Positions 34,229-46,679 of a stretch of DNA of 64,000 bases are shown here, piece after piece. The DNA is from Isoetes taiwanensis (Eukaryota > Streptophyta > Lycopodiopsida > Isoetales > Isoetaceae). Numbering within the stretch: the stretch's first letter is position 1; the number at the start of each line of letters is the position of its first letter. The notes beneath the pieces were generated by a model. That model did no database searches and was not told where the DNA came from. It worked only from the letters and a program-made list of their open reading frames with translations. Location: positions 6,615,310 to 6,679,309 of the forward strand of contig JAJEKV010000025.1 in assembly GCA_021234155.1 (NCBI GenBank), in the 5' to 3' direction. The translations under genes and the position numbers were made by a program.

Positions 34229-36047
34229 GGTGAACAACTCAAGGTGATAAAAACTGGATCGGCACAAAGGTATGAGATCAAAGACCACAAGGGCACAAAG
34301 ACAACCCTTTGTCTTCAATGGAGAGTTCGCCAAATCCAAGAAAATCTGCAGAAGGTGCTCAAGGGAATATCCACAGTCCATCTCGCCGCATGCCACTTCG
34401 AAAGGAAGAGGTGGCGGCGAAGCAACCACATAATCGTGATAGCGTGAAGGAACTGGGAAGTCAACAGCATTACGTTAAGAATGGCGGTATGGGCGTCCAA
34501 GTTTTGCTTGAGCCTCATCGCCAGATCAATAGCTTGCTGCAAATTGTTGTTCAAGATCACGGATCCGGTTGTCCTTTTCTAGCAAAGCGCGTGATTGGTC
34601 ACGGGCCCGCGTTCGAAAGTGTTGACCTCGGGAGGAGGATTTCCGGAGTATGGAGACGAAGCACGGCAATTTCCGGCCATCCAAGATCTTCGTTTTACGC
34701 ACCTCCGTAGCTGATCTTGAAGAGAGGTGAGCCGAGAGGTCGTGGTAGAAAGCTGAGCCGTCAAGGAGGCAATGTGAGCGCCCCGCTCAAAGGTTTTGAA
34801 CTTGAGTGCTGAAATTTTCACAAAGTTCTGAGTACAAGGCGTTGAGCTTAGCAATATCTGCGGCCCTTGGTACTTTCGTGAGAGCCGCTTTGGACTTGTT
34901 GTGCGCCAATAAATTCTGAATTTCTGATTGAGCCGAGCCCGTTGATCTGCAAGTTGGCTGACTTGATCTTGTGCACTTTTGAGATCCGTATGAGCCTCGT
35001 AAGAGAGCTTCGTGCTTGTCTTGAAGTTTGGCCTCCAAAGTTGCAACTTGGGCAAGGGCGACTTGAAGGTCCCGGTGTACCGCATCGGAGAGGCCTCTAG
35101 TGCCTGCTGAACCCCGCTCATAAGAGCCGCCTTGGGATTCTTGTAACTTGAGAGCAGCAGCCTGAGCATCCCGGCCGATAATCGATACAACAACCGACGA
35201 GGGTGTTGTGGTGGTGGAACCGGCCGCTGCCCGGTTTGTGATGTTTGGGAACGATGGTGTGAACCGATGGTGTAGCGGAGGAGGAGACAAAGGGACATGG
35301 GTGTGCGGACTTTGGACATGACCAGGGGGAAGAAGGGCGTGAAGTGCCAGCTTCGGTTAGTCGCTGGAAGGGACCGAAAGTGGAATTATGAGAATTTTGT
35401 GGTGTGGAAGGGAAGTAATGACGGATGAGGGCTTGAAAGTGGCCTCCCACGAAACTTTCGAAATGGAAGTGGCACCCCGGTCCACTTCTTGGAGAAGACG
35501 ATAGAACATCATTTGGGGCCAATCTATGTGGTGGTTGGAGTGTGTAGCGTTGATGACCAGGTTATAGAAAGGCTTATTGATATGGGTGTTCTTGATAGAA
35601 TACCCAAGGAACTTTCACCACGTAAATTTAACAAAGGTTTCGCGGAGGCTTGTCGATATTGGTCGACGATGGACATTGGCATGATAAGGAGGTGCACCAA
35701 ACTCGCGGACATCTAGATCCCGTATGGCGCACCATGATAAACAAGGGGTGTGCAAGGGAATATGAAATACCTCGAAAATCAAATGTTGAGTCAGTGAAAT
35801 GGTGGTGCCATCGACCACGCGGTGTAGCCATGCGTCGTTAACGATATTGGCGATGAACCGCCTGGTTGGTCGATTTGGAGCCGGAAGTTCCATTTGAGAG
35901 AATTCAGAAAGCTTTTGTCGCTCAAATACTTTTTTATTTGGGCCAACAAGGGCTTCACGAAAAGTGGGCCAAGAAGGATACGGATGCAAAAAGAGCCGGA
36001 TCCTTGGGAGCAAGAGCTTGAAGTGTAGAAAATCTTGGGGCAGCCAT
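34229..36047 (-). pseudogene. Gypsy ORF3 (coiled-coil), minus copy
   Basis: The start ATG at complement(36045..36047) reads MAAPRFSTLQA, the same start as in the plus copy. Frameshifts follow, but the conserved N-terminal domain (VDGTTISLTQHLIF), the long coiled-coil region (35100-34600) and the C-terminal KTKGCLCALVVFDLI remain. See the plus copy for the better-preserved version. Confidence 0.7.
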
Positions 36048-36541
36048 GGTAACGATTTGCGTAAACGACGAAAGTGATTCAAAGGCGGAGGACGAAAGTC
36101 AAGCACGAGGACAAAGGCGCAGAAGAACGAAAAAGGTTTTTTAGGGCTTACAAAACAGAGGCTTAAGAGGTATGAAGAGGGCTAAACCGAGCCGCTTGAT
36201 GGTGCCAGTGTCGAAAGATGCCAAGGAGTGTATTGAGAGGCAAAATTTGGCTAAGTCCCCAAAAACGTAAGGGAGAAGCAATGAACGGTGAGGATGAGAC
36301 GTGAGAGAAGGATCGATGTGACAGGGGGTAAAGGACACACATTAATGTCCGACGGGCGTGAAAAGAAGAAATGGCATTCAATGCCGGGCAACTCGGTGGG
36401 ATATCATTACAAGGAATGTGTCAAGGTACCATGGCTAGATATGCGGCGGAGAAAAGATTCTCATTTTAGAAACAAATTTTGCATTGCAAACACGCTGGCG
36501 ATTTGTGTGATTGGTCCACGCCGACAAGGAGTTCCTCGCTT

Positions 36542-36840
36542 GGCTATATAAGACTAACCGGAGTAACGGGCATCCGATGGCGCCAAAGATGGCCGCCGAC
36601 CGGGTTTGAACGAGGACCGCACTATGCCCACGAACCGTCGTGAGTGGATTACACCGCAAGATGAATTGTCCGGACCTTCTGCGCCGCCACAATCGTGGGC
36701 GTGAGAATGGACGGCCGGGTGTGCTCGATGGCTGAACATCCCGACCGAAGACCAACGGGATGGAGGTGGTTCTCGCACCTTCGCCGATCCTCGAAAGCGT
36801 AACCTCTACCACCTCTCTGCGATCACCTCTGCCCAAATCC
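36542..36840 (+). pseudogene. Antisense ORF remnant of the minus gypsy copy
   Basis: Antisense to the element, a TATA box (GGCTATATAAGA, 36542-36553) is followed by a decayed frame with EWITPQDEL, WLNIPTEDQRDGG and YHLSAITSAQIRVE. These match the intact antisense ORF of the plus copy at 55622-55888. A stop and frameshifts break it here. Confidence 0.6.
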
Positions 36841-37039
36841 GAGTAGAGGGTTTTTCTTCTTAGGACTTAGTAGATAGGGCTCGAGCCCGCTTTTTGTATA
36901 TAGGGCGCGCCCATAGCGGAAATAGCCGGGTCAGCGCCCACATTTTGTAAAAAATCTCCACTATAATATAATATGCCGCCTTTCTAGTCACTTTCTCTCG
37001 TGGTGTTTGCTTCTTGAATCAGACTGCTTTTGTTGATTT

Positions 37040-40000
37040 TCATTTGCCTGTGTGATGAAATGTTTTGAGACGAAAACCATTAACCAAGGTAGGTAATGGA
37101 GTGCCATCTAATTCGCCATTGGAAAACGCCGGTCTAACCACTTGAACAATTTGATAAGGGCCAAGCCAACGAAACTTGAGTTTACCCGAAAATTTTTGTA
37201 CCGAATCATAAAGAAGAACCAAATCGCCTTCTTTAAATGTTTTTGTCTTCGACGCTTGTCATGTAAAGATTTTTGCAAATCGTTGTCCATGAAGAACACG
37301 AATATAAGCATCCCTTCAAGTTCATCCAACTGCTCTAATTGATAGACCCTTTCTTTGAGTGCCGGCAGGGATTATGAGCAAGAGCCGGTGAAAACGGAGT
37401 GTTGGAAGGATGTATTCAAACGGCATGAGAGCTTCCCGACCATAAACCAATTTAAAAGGAGTGTGGACCGTAGCAATCTTGAAACAAGTATTGTAGACCC
37501 AAAGAACAAAGAGGAAGTTTTGTCACCCAATGCAATGCGGGAAGCGCCACAAATTTTCTTGAGAATGGTGACCGAGTTTTGTTGGTGCTTTCGCCCAAAC
37601 CATTACCTTGAGGATAGTAAGGTGTGCTCTTGTGATGATGTATCGAGATAATCCGTCGCCTCCTTGATAGTATGATTGATGAAATGGACACCACGGTCCA
37701 CCGACCAGCCCGTAGGGCAGCCGAATCGCTGATAATTTGTTGATAGAGGACCCTAGTCGTGCTTTGCCGCAGTGTTGTCCGGAAGTGCACAAGCTTCCGC
37801 CCATTTGGTAGCATAGTCGGTGAGAACCAGAATGTAACGGCACGGTGTGCCGCGGGAGGATCTATAGGTCCCACAAAGTCCATTCCCCATTTGGTTTGAA
37901 GGGAAGTGGCGCGGCGATCGGGCGCCAAGGGAAGAGTGTCACGGGGCGTGGGGGCGCCCCACCCGGCCGGCAAGCGCCACACGCGGCGGGGCGTATGCGT
38001 GAGCATCTTTGAAGAGCGTGGGCCAATAATACCCAGCTAGAAGGATTTTATGCGTCGTGGTGTCACCATGAAAATGACCACCACCTAGCCCTTGATGAGC
38101 TTCTCGAACAATATCCGAACTTCATGAGGAAGAACACAAAGGTCGAAGGATGGTGTCCTTACCCTTTTGTAGAGATGTCCTCGCAACCATGGTGTAGTCC
38201 GCGGACCTCTCGGAGAAATTGATGGCGGCAGGATTGTCGCTTGGAGAGAGCATCTCGCCTTCCGTGGAAGAGCACCCGTGAGGAGGTACCGCTGAAAATC
38301 CCGGAACCAATGTGGTGTTGCCGTTACTAAAAAGAGCCGAAAGCATCGTGAAAGGCGTCTGAGACTCCAGTTGAGGGATCATCTGTGTGGATGCGTGAAA
38401 GATAATCCGGGACGACATGAGATTTGCCGGCCTTATGAACGATTTCAAAAGGAGCAAATTCTTGGAGAAGAAGGACCCAACGAGCAATGCGGCCCGTGGG
38501 CGGGACTTGTTGATCAAATAGAGGAGTGCTTGGTGGTCCACAAAGAACTTGATTTGACTGCCCAAAAGGTAATGACGGAAGCGTTGGACACAGAAAATGA
38601 GACCCAAAGCTTCACGCTCCGTGGCAGAATAGTTGCGCTCAGCAGAATTGAGTTTTCGGCTGGCGTAGCGATTTGGTTTGTCGGTGCAGCGCATCATATT
38701 CTTGAGAAAAGAACAGCCCAATAGCAAACGCCGGTGACATCTACATGAACGTGAAAGGGCTTGTCCCATTGAGGAGGAACAAGAACCGTGCCCGAGTAAG
38801 CAAAAGCTTCACCGTTGAGCGGATCCGCCCGGGAATTCCAAGCCCGTGGATTCGCCACCCGTGAGTTTATGAATGGGATCTGCAATGGCCGCTAGTCCGT
38901 GTATGAAGGTGGAGTAATAATTGACCTTACCCAGAAAAGAGCGTCTCCTTGATATTGGCCGGTGCTTGAGCCTTGAGCACAACAACCCATTTTGGCGGAT
39001 CTCGTGGTGATACCGCTTTGCCGACAACATGGCCTAACGTAACACCGTGAGGTGACGCAAAAGGTGCATTTCTCAGATTGAGACTAATGCCGACTCATCA
39101 CATTTCGGAAGACGAAGTTCCAATTTATCCAAATGGTCACCATGGAACTCAGAGGCGAGAAGTCATCTTGAAAAAATTTGCAAGAAGGGATTTTCCTTCA
39201 TGAAATCATGAAAAACTCGAGCATGATGCGTTGAAACGTTGATGGAGAGTTTGATAATCCAAAAGGAACCACCTTGTAGGCAAAAAGTGCTTCCACCGGG
39301 TGATGAAAGTAGTCTTGAGTTGATCAGATTCTTTGATTGAGATCTGATTGTAGCCGAAAAAAACCATCCATGAAGGAGTACATCTCATGTCCAGCCACCT
39401 CTTCCGTAACCCGTGTTCGTGAAGGGAAGTGGAAAATGATCACGCCCGCGGCCCGATTGAGTTTCCGATAGTCCACACGCACGCCGATCTTACCATTGTG
39501 TTTGAGGGCAATGACGATGGGGCTCACCCATTCGTAATGTTTGACCTCATAGATCAAACCTGCAGCAAGGAGTTTGTCAATTTCCGCCTTGACGCGATCA
39601 CGTAATTAGGGTTGAGCCGCATCGCCGCTGCTAAACCGGTCGCATCGATTTGGTAGGAATGGTGAGTTCCCCAAGCTTTTGTTGATTCCCCAAGATCTCT
39701 CAGAACTCCAGGCCAAAAATGTGTTTGAATTTTGTGAACAGCTTTTTTTGACGGGCCTTCACGATAGGGAGCCGGAAGATTTGCAAAGAATGCGACCGGT
39801 TGATTGTTGCCCACGCCCACAATCTCGATTTACGAGTCCGAATATGGGGTATTACTTCAAGATCCCGGACAATGTGTGCGTGGAGGTTGAGCATAACCGA
39901 TGCGTGGCACTTTGGCGGTGTGAAAAGAGGGGTTGCTCGGTTTCATCCAAAGCAGAGGTTGCTTCATGACAAAGATGTACATCAACAGGAGTTGCGGGAG

Positions 40001-40702
40001 GTTCCGCATCGGAAAAGTGATCAACACGTTGGATTCGATTGCAAGGAGCCGTAAGGGTCAAGCAAAGCAGCCACAGCCCGTCCTGATCAAGAGTCATTTC
40101 TCCCCAAGGATCAAAGATATTCGGGTAGGATGACGAGGCGCACTCGCAGTGGAGCCCTCGAACTTGATAAATATTCTCGCTTCTTCCGTAACTGCGAGAG
40201 AGAGGGTTCCGCATGTTCAACGAAATGATCCCGCCTGCTTTTGCAAGTCCATGGTGGCATTGAGATGACCATCGCTGATGACTAACCGTCCGCGGCCCAA
40301 GAATGGATACTCTTTTGCTCGGCGGAGAAAAGGTCCGCCCACCAACATTTCATAGTCACCGGATCTTCGCCAGACTTTCCAAACTCCAAATTCCATGGGG
40401 AAGCGGAGATCACCGATGTTGATGTGAAGAAGAGGTGTGACGCCTTGAGGTCGCTTGATATGGCCATTAGCCAACTTGATGTCATATGGGGCACGAAAGA
40501 GTTGTGTGATGCCCATTTGTTTGCGGAGTTTATCCGTGATGAGATTGACTGCGCTACCTCCATCTATTTGAACATGGTTGACTTGCTGATTACCCACCGT
40601 GGCATGGACCGTGGGTGTAGAGGTAGCCACAGCCCCAACTAAAATAGTTGGGAGTGGTAACTGGTCCTTGAGAGCAGGACAGAGTTTCAAAATGGTTGCC
40701 AA
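37040..40702 (-). pseudogene. Gypsy pol (protease, RT, RNase H, integrase), minus copy
   Basis: In minus-strand order: protease with QIDGGSAVNLI (about 40600) and LVGGPFL; RT with EWVSPIVIALKHNGKIGVRV and SFMDGF (39560-39300); RNase H with YASRKLNSAERNYSATEREA and VDHQALLYLI (38700-38500); integrase with GMDFVGP, STPYYPQGNGLGESTNK and FRWLGPYQIVQVV (38000-37080). Most frames are shifted against each other. The site matching the MITE insertion in the plus copy is intact here (cccgtggg, 38493-38500), so this copy lacks the MITE. Confidence 0.85.
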
Positions 40703-40829
40703 GCTTAAGGGAATTTTGATCTTGGCTAGCTGGGTAAAAGCATGTTAGGGTGTACCACTTTTGGAACCTGCAAAAGTACATACACTAGGTACTTCAGAAC
40801 TGGGTACTTTCTCATTTTTCTTTTCATTA

Positions 40830-43058
40830 AAACTAGTACAAAAGTCCAAAATAAAAGTCAAGGACGTTCCACTGCTGCCTGGTTCCACCTGTTGGTTCCA
40901 GTGGTGCTGGTTCCACTGGTGCTGGAGTGCGTGGTAGTGAAGCAGCAACTTCTTTGAGTAAGTCAACCTCGGCAGCAATATTGGGATACGTCTGAGAGCG
41001 TGGAGGTTGAGATGTGGAAGGTGTATCTTGTCTTTGTTGAGCTCTGGTGGTGCCATGAACATTTGCCAATGTGCGGCCTTCAGCAGCTTGCATGAGGTTC
41101 AAAATGCTTTGGCGAACTTTTGGCATGACATGTGGCATGAGCTTCTCCAAGTCAGGTGCAAAGTGAACCTTTTTTTCGTCCTCATGAGGAATGGTGTCAA
41201 CGGCAAAGGCAAGCTGCGTGCCATTCTAATAATGGTCAAAGGACGGATGCCTTGGTCCGGCGTGAAACTAAACCAACCCAATTTGACTACCGGACTGGAG
41301 GATTAAGTGCCCGAAAAATTTCCTCTTGTGCTTGTTGATCCAAATGAGGTTGATTTGCTTGGAGCTGGTTGATAGCGCGGATTGCCGAGGCGCTCTTGGT
41401 GGCTTCTAAGAACTGGTCTCGCCTTGTTTGCCATTAGCAATCCGAGTTGGTAAGCCGTGAGGCGGACCGATGTGGTCCGATTTGTGCCGTGAAGTCGCAC
41501 CAACTTGTGGAAGTTGAGGACACGCCGCGGGTGGTATGACCCCATTCTTGACAAAGATAACACCGAAGCTTTAGAAGGATCAAAAGGAGGACGGGGTTGA
41601 TCCCCGTGGTTGCTCCCCGCTGTCGATAGAGTTGAGTGGGTTGCACCCGGTGGTGGTCACCGATAGTGCGATTGTTGCCGAGGTGTGGTTTGCACTTGAT
41701 AAACCATTTTGTTGCGAACGGTGTGGGATGAGTGCGAGTGCACTCTTCCGCGGGCATGATTGCACATGTTGCATCGCTTGCAATGAGGCGGGCCATTGGT
41801 GGAGTTGCACTCATTTGCCAAATGGCCTTGGTATTTGCAAATATGGCACCAGATTTGATCAAGGCCGGATTAGCGTGTTGAGGCCGAATGTACCGCTTGT
41901 GGAACCATGACAGTGGAATGAACGGAGCTCTTGAAGAGCCACGCCGAGGAAACATTGATCGAAAGTGATTGACAGGTCGATAGCCTGCTCCAAAGTCTTG
42001 GGACGCAGTATTCAGTCCATGAGTCAATAGCCGAGGAAGTCCTTGGAGAAACCGCACCAAAATCTGCTCGTGGGGGGTACTCCTTGAGCTTACTTAGCGT
42101 AATGTGAAGTCGATCCAAAAAATCCCGCGCACTCCATGGGCTCTTGTTGAAGTTCATTGAGTTGCTTGAGATGAAGTTGATCATCATCCGTGGTCCCATA
42201 ATGAGACAAAAAGCAGCTCTCATTTCGACCAGCTTTGTTTCCAATGGCTTTTGTTGGACATGAGCCATTGATGAGGAGAGCCACGCAGGGTGGTGGAAAA
42301 GATGTGGAATTTCAGCTTGAGGTTGCGATGACCATTTAGGACAGCTAGAGCCTCAAATTCTTCCATGTGGGCCCGAAAGCACTTTGGTCTAAGGGTTTGC
42401 CTTCGTGTTGCCAAACGTGGATAAGTCAGTTTCAGAGTCCGAAAGGTAGATGTGAAAGTGCTTGGCCGGACAGAAACAAGATAGTGAGGATATTGAGGTT
42501 GAGTTGGATGTGGCATGATGCCCGGCGGACCCCGGCGAAGGGGTGACTGCGGTTGAGAAACCGGGTAGCCGGAGCATTGGTTTTGAGATCCGTAAGGTTG
42601 TAAACAGAAGGGCAAAGGGGAAACGTAGGGAAAGGATATTCCCGGTAGGCGAAAGGAGACGGGTGGATATCCTTGCCCACCCCCGATGATGGTTGTGAAG
42701 GAAGAGGCGATGGCCCGGCAGAATGATGGATGTAGGCATGTTCAGGGGTATGAAAGTAACGGTTGAGAAGGTTGAGCCGGATACGCGCCTCGGAGCAGTG
42801 ATGAGGGGACTGAGGTTGTGAGCAATGTTTGCACGCTTGGGGCGGGAACCGGGGACGACAGACACGAGGGGTTGGTGGCGCCGACCGAGCCCTAGACCTA
42901 AGATGGCCTCCCTCTATGTCATAAGCGCAGATCCATACATGTCGCGAACAGTTTCCGACGCCGATGGCTTCCCAAGCGAGAGGTCCGCTCGAGAAAGGAG
43001 TTCTTCTCATGAAATTTCTAATGCACATGGCTATTAAGAAAGTAGGATGGAATCGCAC
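40830..43058 (-). pseudogene. Gypsy gag, minus copy
   Basis: Frames shift repeatedly. The N-terminal AYDIEGGHLRSRARSAPPTP (near 42900) and ACKHCSQPQSPHHC, the capsid-like HMEEFEALAVLNGH (42380) and LMPHVMPKVRQSILNLMQAA (41140) all match the plus copy. Cys/His knuckle remnants lie near 41750-41900. It cannot make a particle protein. Confidence 0.75.
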
Positions 43059-43074
43059 CGCAAATAATTTATGT

Positions 43075-43647
43075 TGTTTGGGGTCCGGGTTCGAACTCCT
43101 GAAGACAGCCCTCCGGAGGACCCGTGGATCTAACAGAGAGTCCGGGGACTATGTCACGCCGGATTTGCAAGAAGAGAAGAAGAAGAAGAAAACAACAAAT
43201 GAGAGGAAAATGATAAGCTTCCTTTGATATCAATGATGAACATACATGAGCTCTCGCAATAGAGAGAAAACCGAAAGGAGACAAGACTCAAAACTCATCT
43301 AGCCATCATATGCTAGCTCTACTCATATATATAGTACAATGGCCTTGGGGCCCAATATAGACACTGACCGATCTCGGTGCCGACCCGAAGGAGGCCCGAT
43401 TTGGTAGAATGTTGGCGGTGCCTCGTAATGCCTAGAATCACGCCGACGCCGACACGGGCGATGACGGGTCATCACTTGTCCGAGCGGCGCCTCTTGTTGA
43501 CTCCGGACGCAGCTTTTGACCGCGGGGTCCGCCGCTTGGTCTTCACAGCCTTTGATGGCTGACCCGTGGGCGACCGAGGATCCTTGAGCTTGACCTCGTC
43601 TGTCAGATATGATGAATAGTCCCTGCACCAAGAGGCACAGACTAACA
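43075..43647 (-). repeat. 5' LTR of the minus-strand gypsy copy
   Basis: On the minus strand it starts TGTTAGTCTGTGCCTC and ends CCCCAAACA. It carries the same TATATATA box (43321-43337) as the other LTRs and would drive transcription toward lower coordinates. Confidence 0.9.
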
Positions 43648-44670
43648 ATCAGTTTTTGGCGCCAAGAAAGAAGGTATCTTCATACCAACCTTCCAATTTG
43701 CCCCCCAAAAACATTTTTTTTTTCTTAGTTTTTAGGGGTAGGCCAGGTTAGGTCCGCAGTTAGGCCCTCGCCTGTTGCCCCCCTATGTAAGCGTAACGAT
43801 GGTGAGTGCCTTGTTCTGTGGGCTGAGCTTGGCCTATTTTAGAAAAGAAATAATAAAAAAAAAAACAATAATTTAAGACCAAAAAAAAAATAAAAAAAAA
43901 ATAAACAAAAAAAAAAAAAGTTTGTTGCCTTCCCTTAAACAACAACTTTAGTATCAATTAAGTTTAGGGCTTTTTTAGGGTTGCGTGTTGCCAAGAGCGT
44001 AGGCATGCCCCTTGCCCGGTATTGCCGCATTTATTTGTGCCATGCCGAGGGTGGGTGGCAATCACCGAGCTTAAGGCAACTAGGGTCTCCCTTTATTAAG
44101 AAGTATAACCCTCACCGACGCCAAGAAGTTGGCCTTGGTCACGCCGGGTGTCGAAGGTGTGTTGTACTCTTATTAAGGGTTACGAGAATGTTTTATTAAT
44201 TCACACCCTAGTTCCTGATGGTGTTGTTGATGAAAGTCCGACACTAATATAGGAACTGGCATATGTTTTAATAAGCATTAGATTGGTCTCGTCTTTTGAA
44301 AAAAGCGTGATCTGGGACAAGTGCAATGCATTTTAAACTTGCTAGCCTCGCATTTTGGCAGTAGCTGGGCTATAGATCGTAAATCGTGTTTTGGTCCTTT
44401 CATTTGTTACCCTATCCTTGGCCTTGCACATACATACTTATGAACCAATTAAAATTTACTAGTAATAGGATAAAATGTTAGGGTCTTAGCGTAGGAAGCG
44501 TAAAATTAGCGTTTTGTTTTGGTTAAAGTGAGTTGATTTACCCTCATGTGCTAAGCACTAAATTGAAAGTTTTATCTTTGCTTGACCTGTAGGTGTTGCT
44601 GTTGTCATTTGCGTATTGTCGTGGAGTCCCATTTTGCTAGCTAGCTAGACAATCCCTTAAAACAAGCAGT
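43648..44670. other. Spacer before the kinase-like gene, A-rich, no ORF
   Basis: A run of A-rich simple sequence lies at 43845-43920. Otherwise there is a GC-mixed non-coding stretch with no recognised feature. It may hold the promoter and leader of the 44671 gene. I could not identify a core promoter with confidence. Confidence 0.5.
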
Positions 44671-46406
44671 ATGACTTCAGAAGAGAGAGCGGAAGTTAAC
44701 TCGCAACCAAATGTGGCATTAGTGTCTCAGATAGAGCCGCAACTAGTAGAGGCATTGGCGTCTCAAACAGAGGCTACAGAACTGCAACCTGAGTCATCTT
44801 CTGCAGCACTGCCGCGTAGAAAAAGAAGTAGACCACAACAAGCATGGTCTACTTTGAGACCAGATTTCATGAACTGGTTGTGTAATCGGCTGTGCAATGC
44901 CTTAGCTCAGGATTTGGAATTGATTACCAACATCGAGGAAGGATGGCTAGACTACCATGCAGGGCTAGTAAAAGATGCCGAGAGGGCTTTTAAGCTTCGA
45001 ATGATGGAGCTAGAGCCTGAAAAGAGTGAGCAAGAGAGGTATACATGGATAGTGGGTAATATTAGCCGCACTACCGGCAATATGATCACAGAAGTTGCAA
45101 ATTTGAGTAGTCATCGCTTGAGGCTAGAGCTAAAAGAAAAAGCCAGCACATGGAATGCGGCGTGGACCAACAAAAAATTGAAGAAAGAAGCCCATCAACC
45201 CCCTCATCTTGTTAAGAAAGTGTTGGCGCAAACCATAAAAGCCAAACGTCCTGGTGAGACAGATAGGGAGTGGGAAGCTCGTAGAAGAGCAGATGCCAAG
45301 ACTACTTGGTTTGCCAAAGTAGATTCATCACAAATAATAAACAGACAACGAATTGGTTCTGGTTCATATGGCGCAGTGTATAAGTGCAATATTTTAGGGT
45401 CTAGTTTTATTAAGGATGAACCTTATTGTGTAAAACTTCAACATAATAATTTTCAGCCAAGTACAGAACCCAATAAGTTAGTGGAAGCTATGTTGAAGAA
45501 CATGAGGGAGTCTGGAATGCAAGTTAGGCACGGGTGTATAATACGCTGCATTGGTAGCACAACCGGCCTAGAAAGACAAGGCTTAATTTTCCCTTTTTGG
45601 AATGGAGGTTCGTTGGCAACCTTCTTTACAAGTCATGGGTCCAATGCCTTTGCAGAGCTTGCATTTAAGAAGTTAGGAGCTGTCCCCAGGGTTGAGACGG
45701 ACTTGAGGCTGCTTGAGGAGCGCAGAAAGAAAGAATTATTTGTTGTCTCTAGGGTTGGGGACTTAGCAATGTCATTCTCAGAAGCGGTTACTTAAAACTC
45801 CATCAAGAAAGATATTTGCATATGGACTTGCATCCCGCAATATATTGCTCCATTTTGATTATGGAAAGGAGAAGGGATGTATTGATCCTCAGTCGTATAC
45901 ATTGACATTTGTGATTGGGGTGAATCCAAAGTTGATCGGGCGAGACAAAGGAGGTAAAACGATGGCATTACAAGGGTTTGATGGCTAAGGTAAGAAAAGA
46001 ATTGAGATGGAAAGGGCCGCATCCATATATGCATGATGATCTTTTTTTTGGTAGTGGCTCAAGACAAAGGCTCGCAAGGGTTGACTTTGATTTGCATGGG
46101 GCAGCGTACATTGTCTACTACTTAGCTGACTTTGCTAGTAAGCACTCCTACATGGAGTCAATAGGAAACTTGGAGCAGCAAGGCAAGCATCGAAGAATGT
46201 GCGACTATTTGAAACATTGCGTTGAGTCGCCAATGAGAGACAAAACACGAAAATTTGATATGGCCCAGCTACTTGACACCATGCGGAGCAGTTTTCATTG
46301 CTCTCCAATTTCATGCACTAGGCCACAATTGGAATCAGATTGGATTCTTCAACTTGGCCAGGGTGGCGACGATGCATTAGATCAAGCTGGTCCTAGTCAC
46401 GCCTAG
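44671..46406 (+). pseudogene. Protein-kinase-like gene with an N-terminal domain of unknown type
   Basis: The first 374 codons are open. A polar N-terminus has a basic patch (RRKRSRP), followed by a helical region of about 150 residues that I do not recognise. A kinase N-lobe comes next: Gly-loop IGSGSYGAVYKC (residues 228-239), VKLQ with the likely catalytic Lys (residue 255) and a hinge-like LIFPFWNGGSLATFF. The C-lobe continues through frame changes near 45792, 45835 and 45890. It shows HMDLHP..NILL (catalytic loop) and DWGESKVDRA (DWG in place of DFG). The 45978-46406 frame ends with FDLHGAAYIVYYLADF and a helix-I-like RKFDMAQLLDTM. Closely spaced shifts argue for a pseudogene. No known kinase subfamily is obvious. 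Confidence 0.6.
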
Positions 46407-46679
46407 CGTGCATATTCTGTTATTCACACGACCATAAATTTACATTCAAACATTCTTGTATTACATAATATTCCAAATAAATTCATTAAACACTTGTTTG
46501 ATGCTATTTGAGAAAACAAGTCCATGTGTGTCACTGTAGCTTAGCTCTTCTTTTCGTGTGTTTTTTGTGTTATTTATTCTATGTTTTTTTATATGTCGCA
46601 GCTAACGAAAATTATAAAGACAAGAAGTTAAAGCACACCTATACAAGTCAGCGCACCTATAGAAGTCTGCACTATAATT

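Larger units (their letters stand above)
32502..43647 (-). mobile_element. Ty3/gypsy retrotransposon, minus-strand copy (11.1 kb, decayed)
   Basis: Both LTRs are present (32502-33079 and 43075-43647). The minus-strand order is gag, protease, RT, RNase H, integrase, antisense-ORF region, ORF3, ORF4, polypurine tract (GTTTGGTGGGGGAG just inside the 3' LTR). It is the same family as 48296-60016 but more decayed. No matching 5-bp target-site duplication is seen (attca left, atcag right). The DDE integrase and the long array of extra ORFs place it nearest the Tat/Athila-like plant Ty3/gypsy lineages, by inference. Confidence 0.9.
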
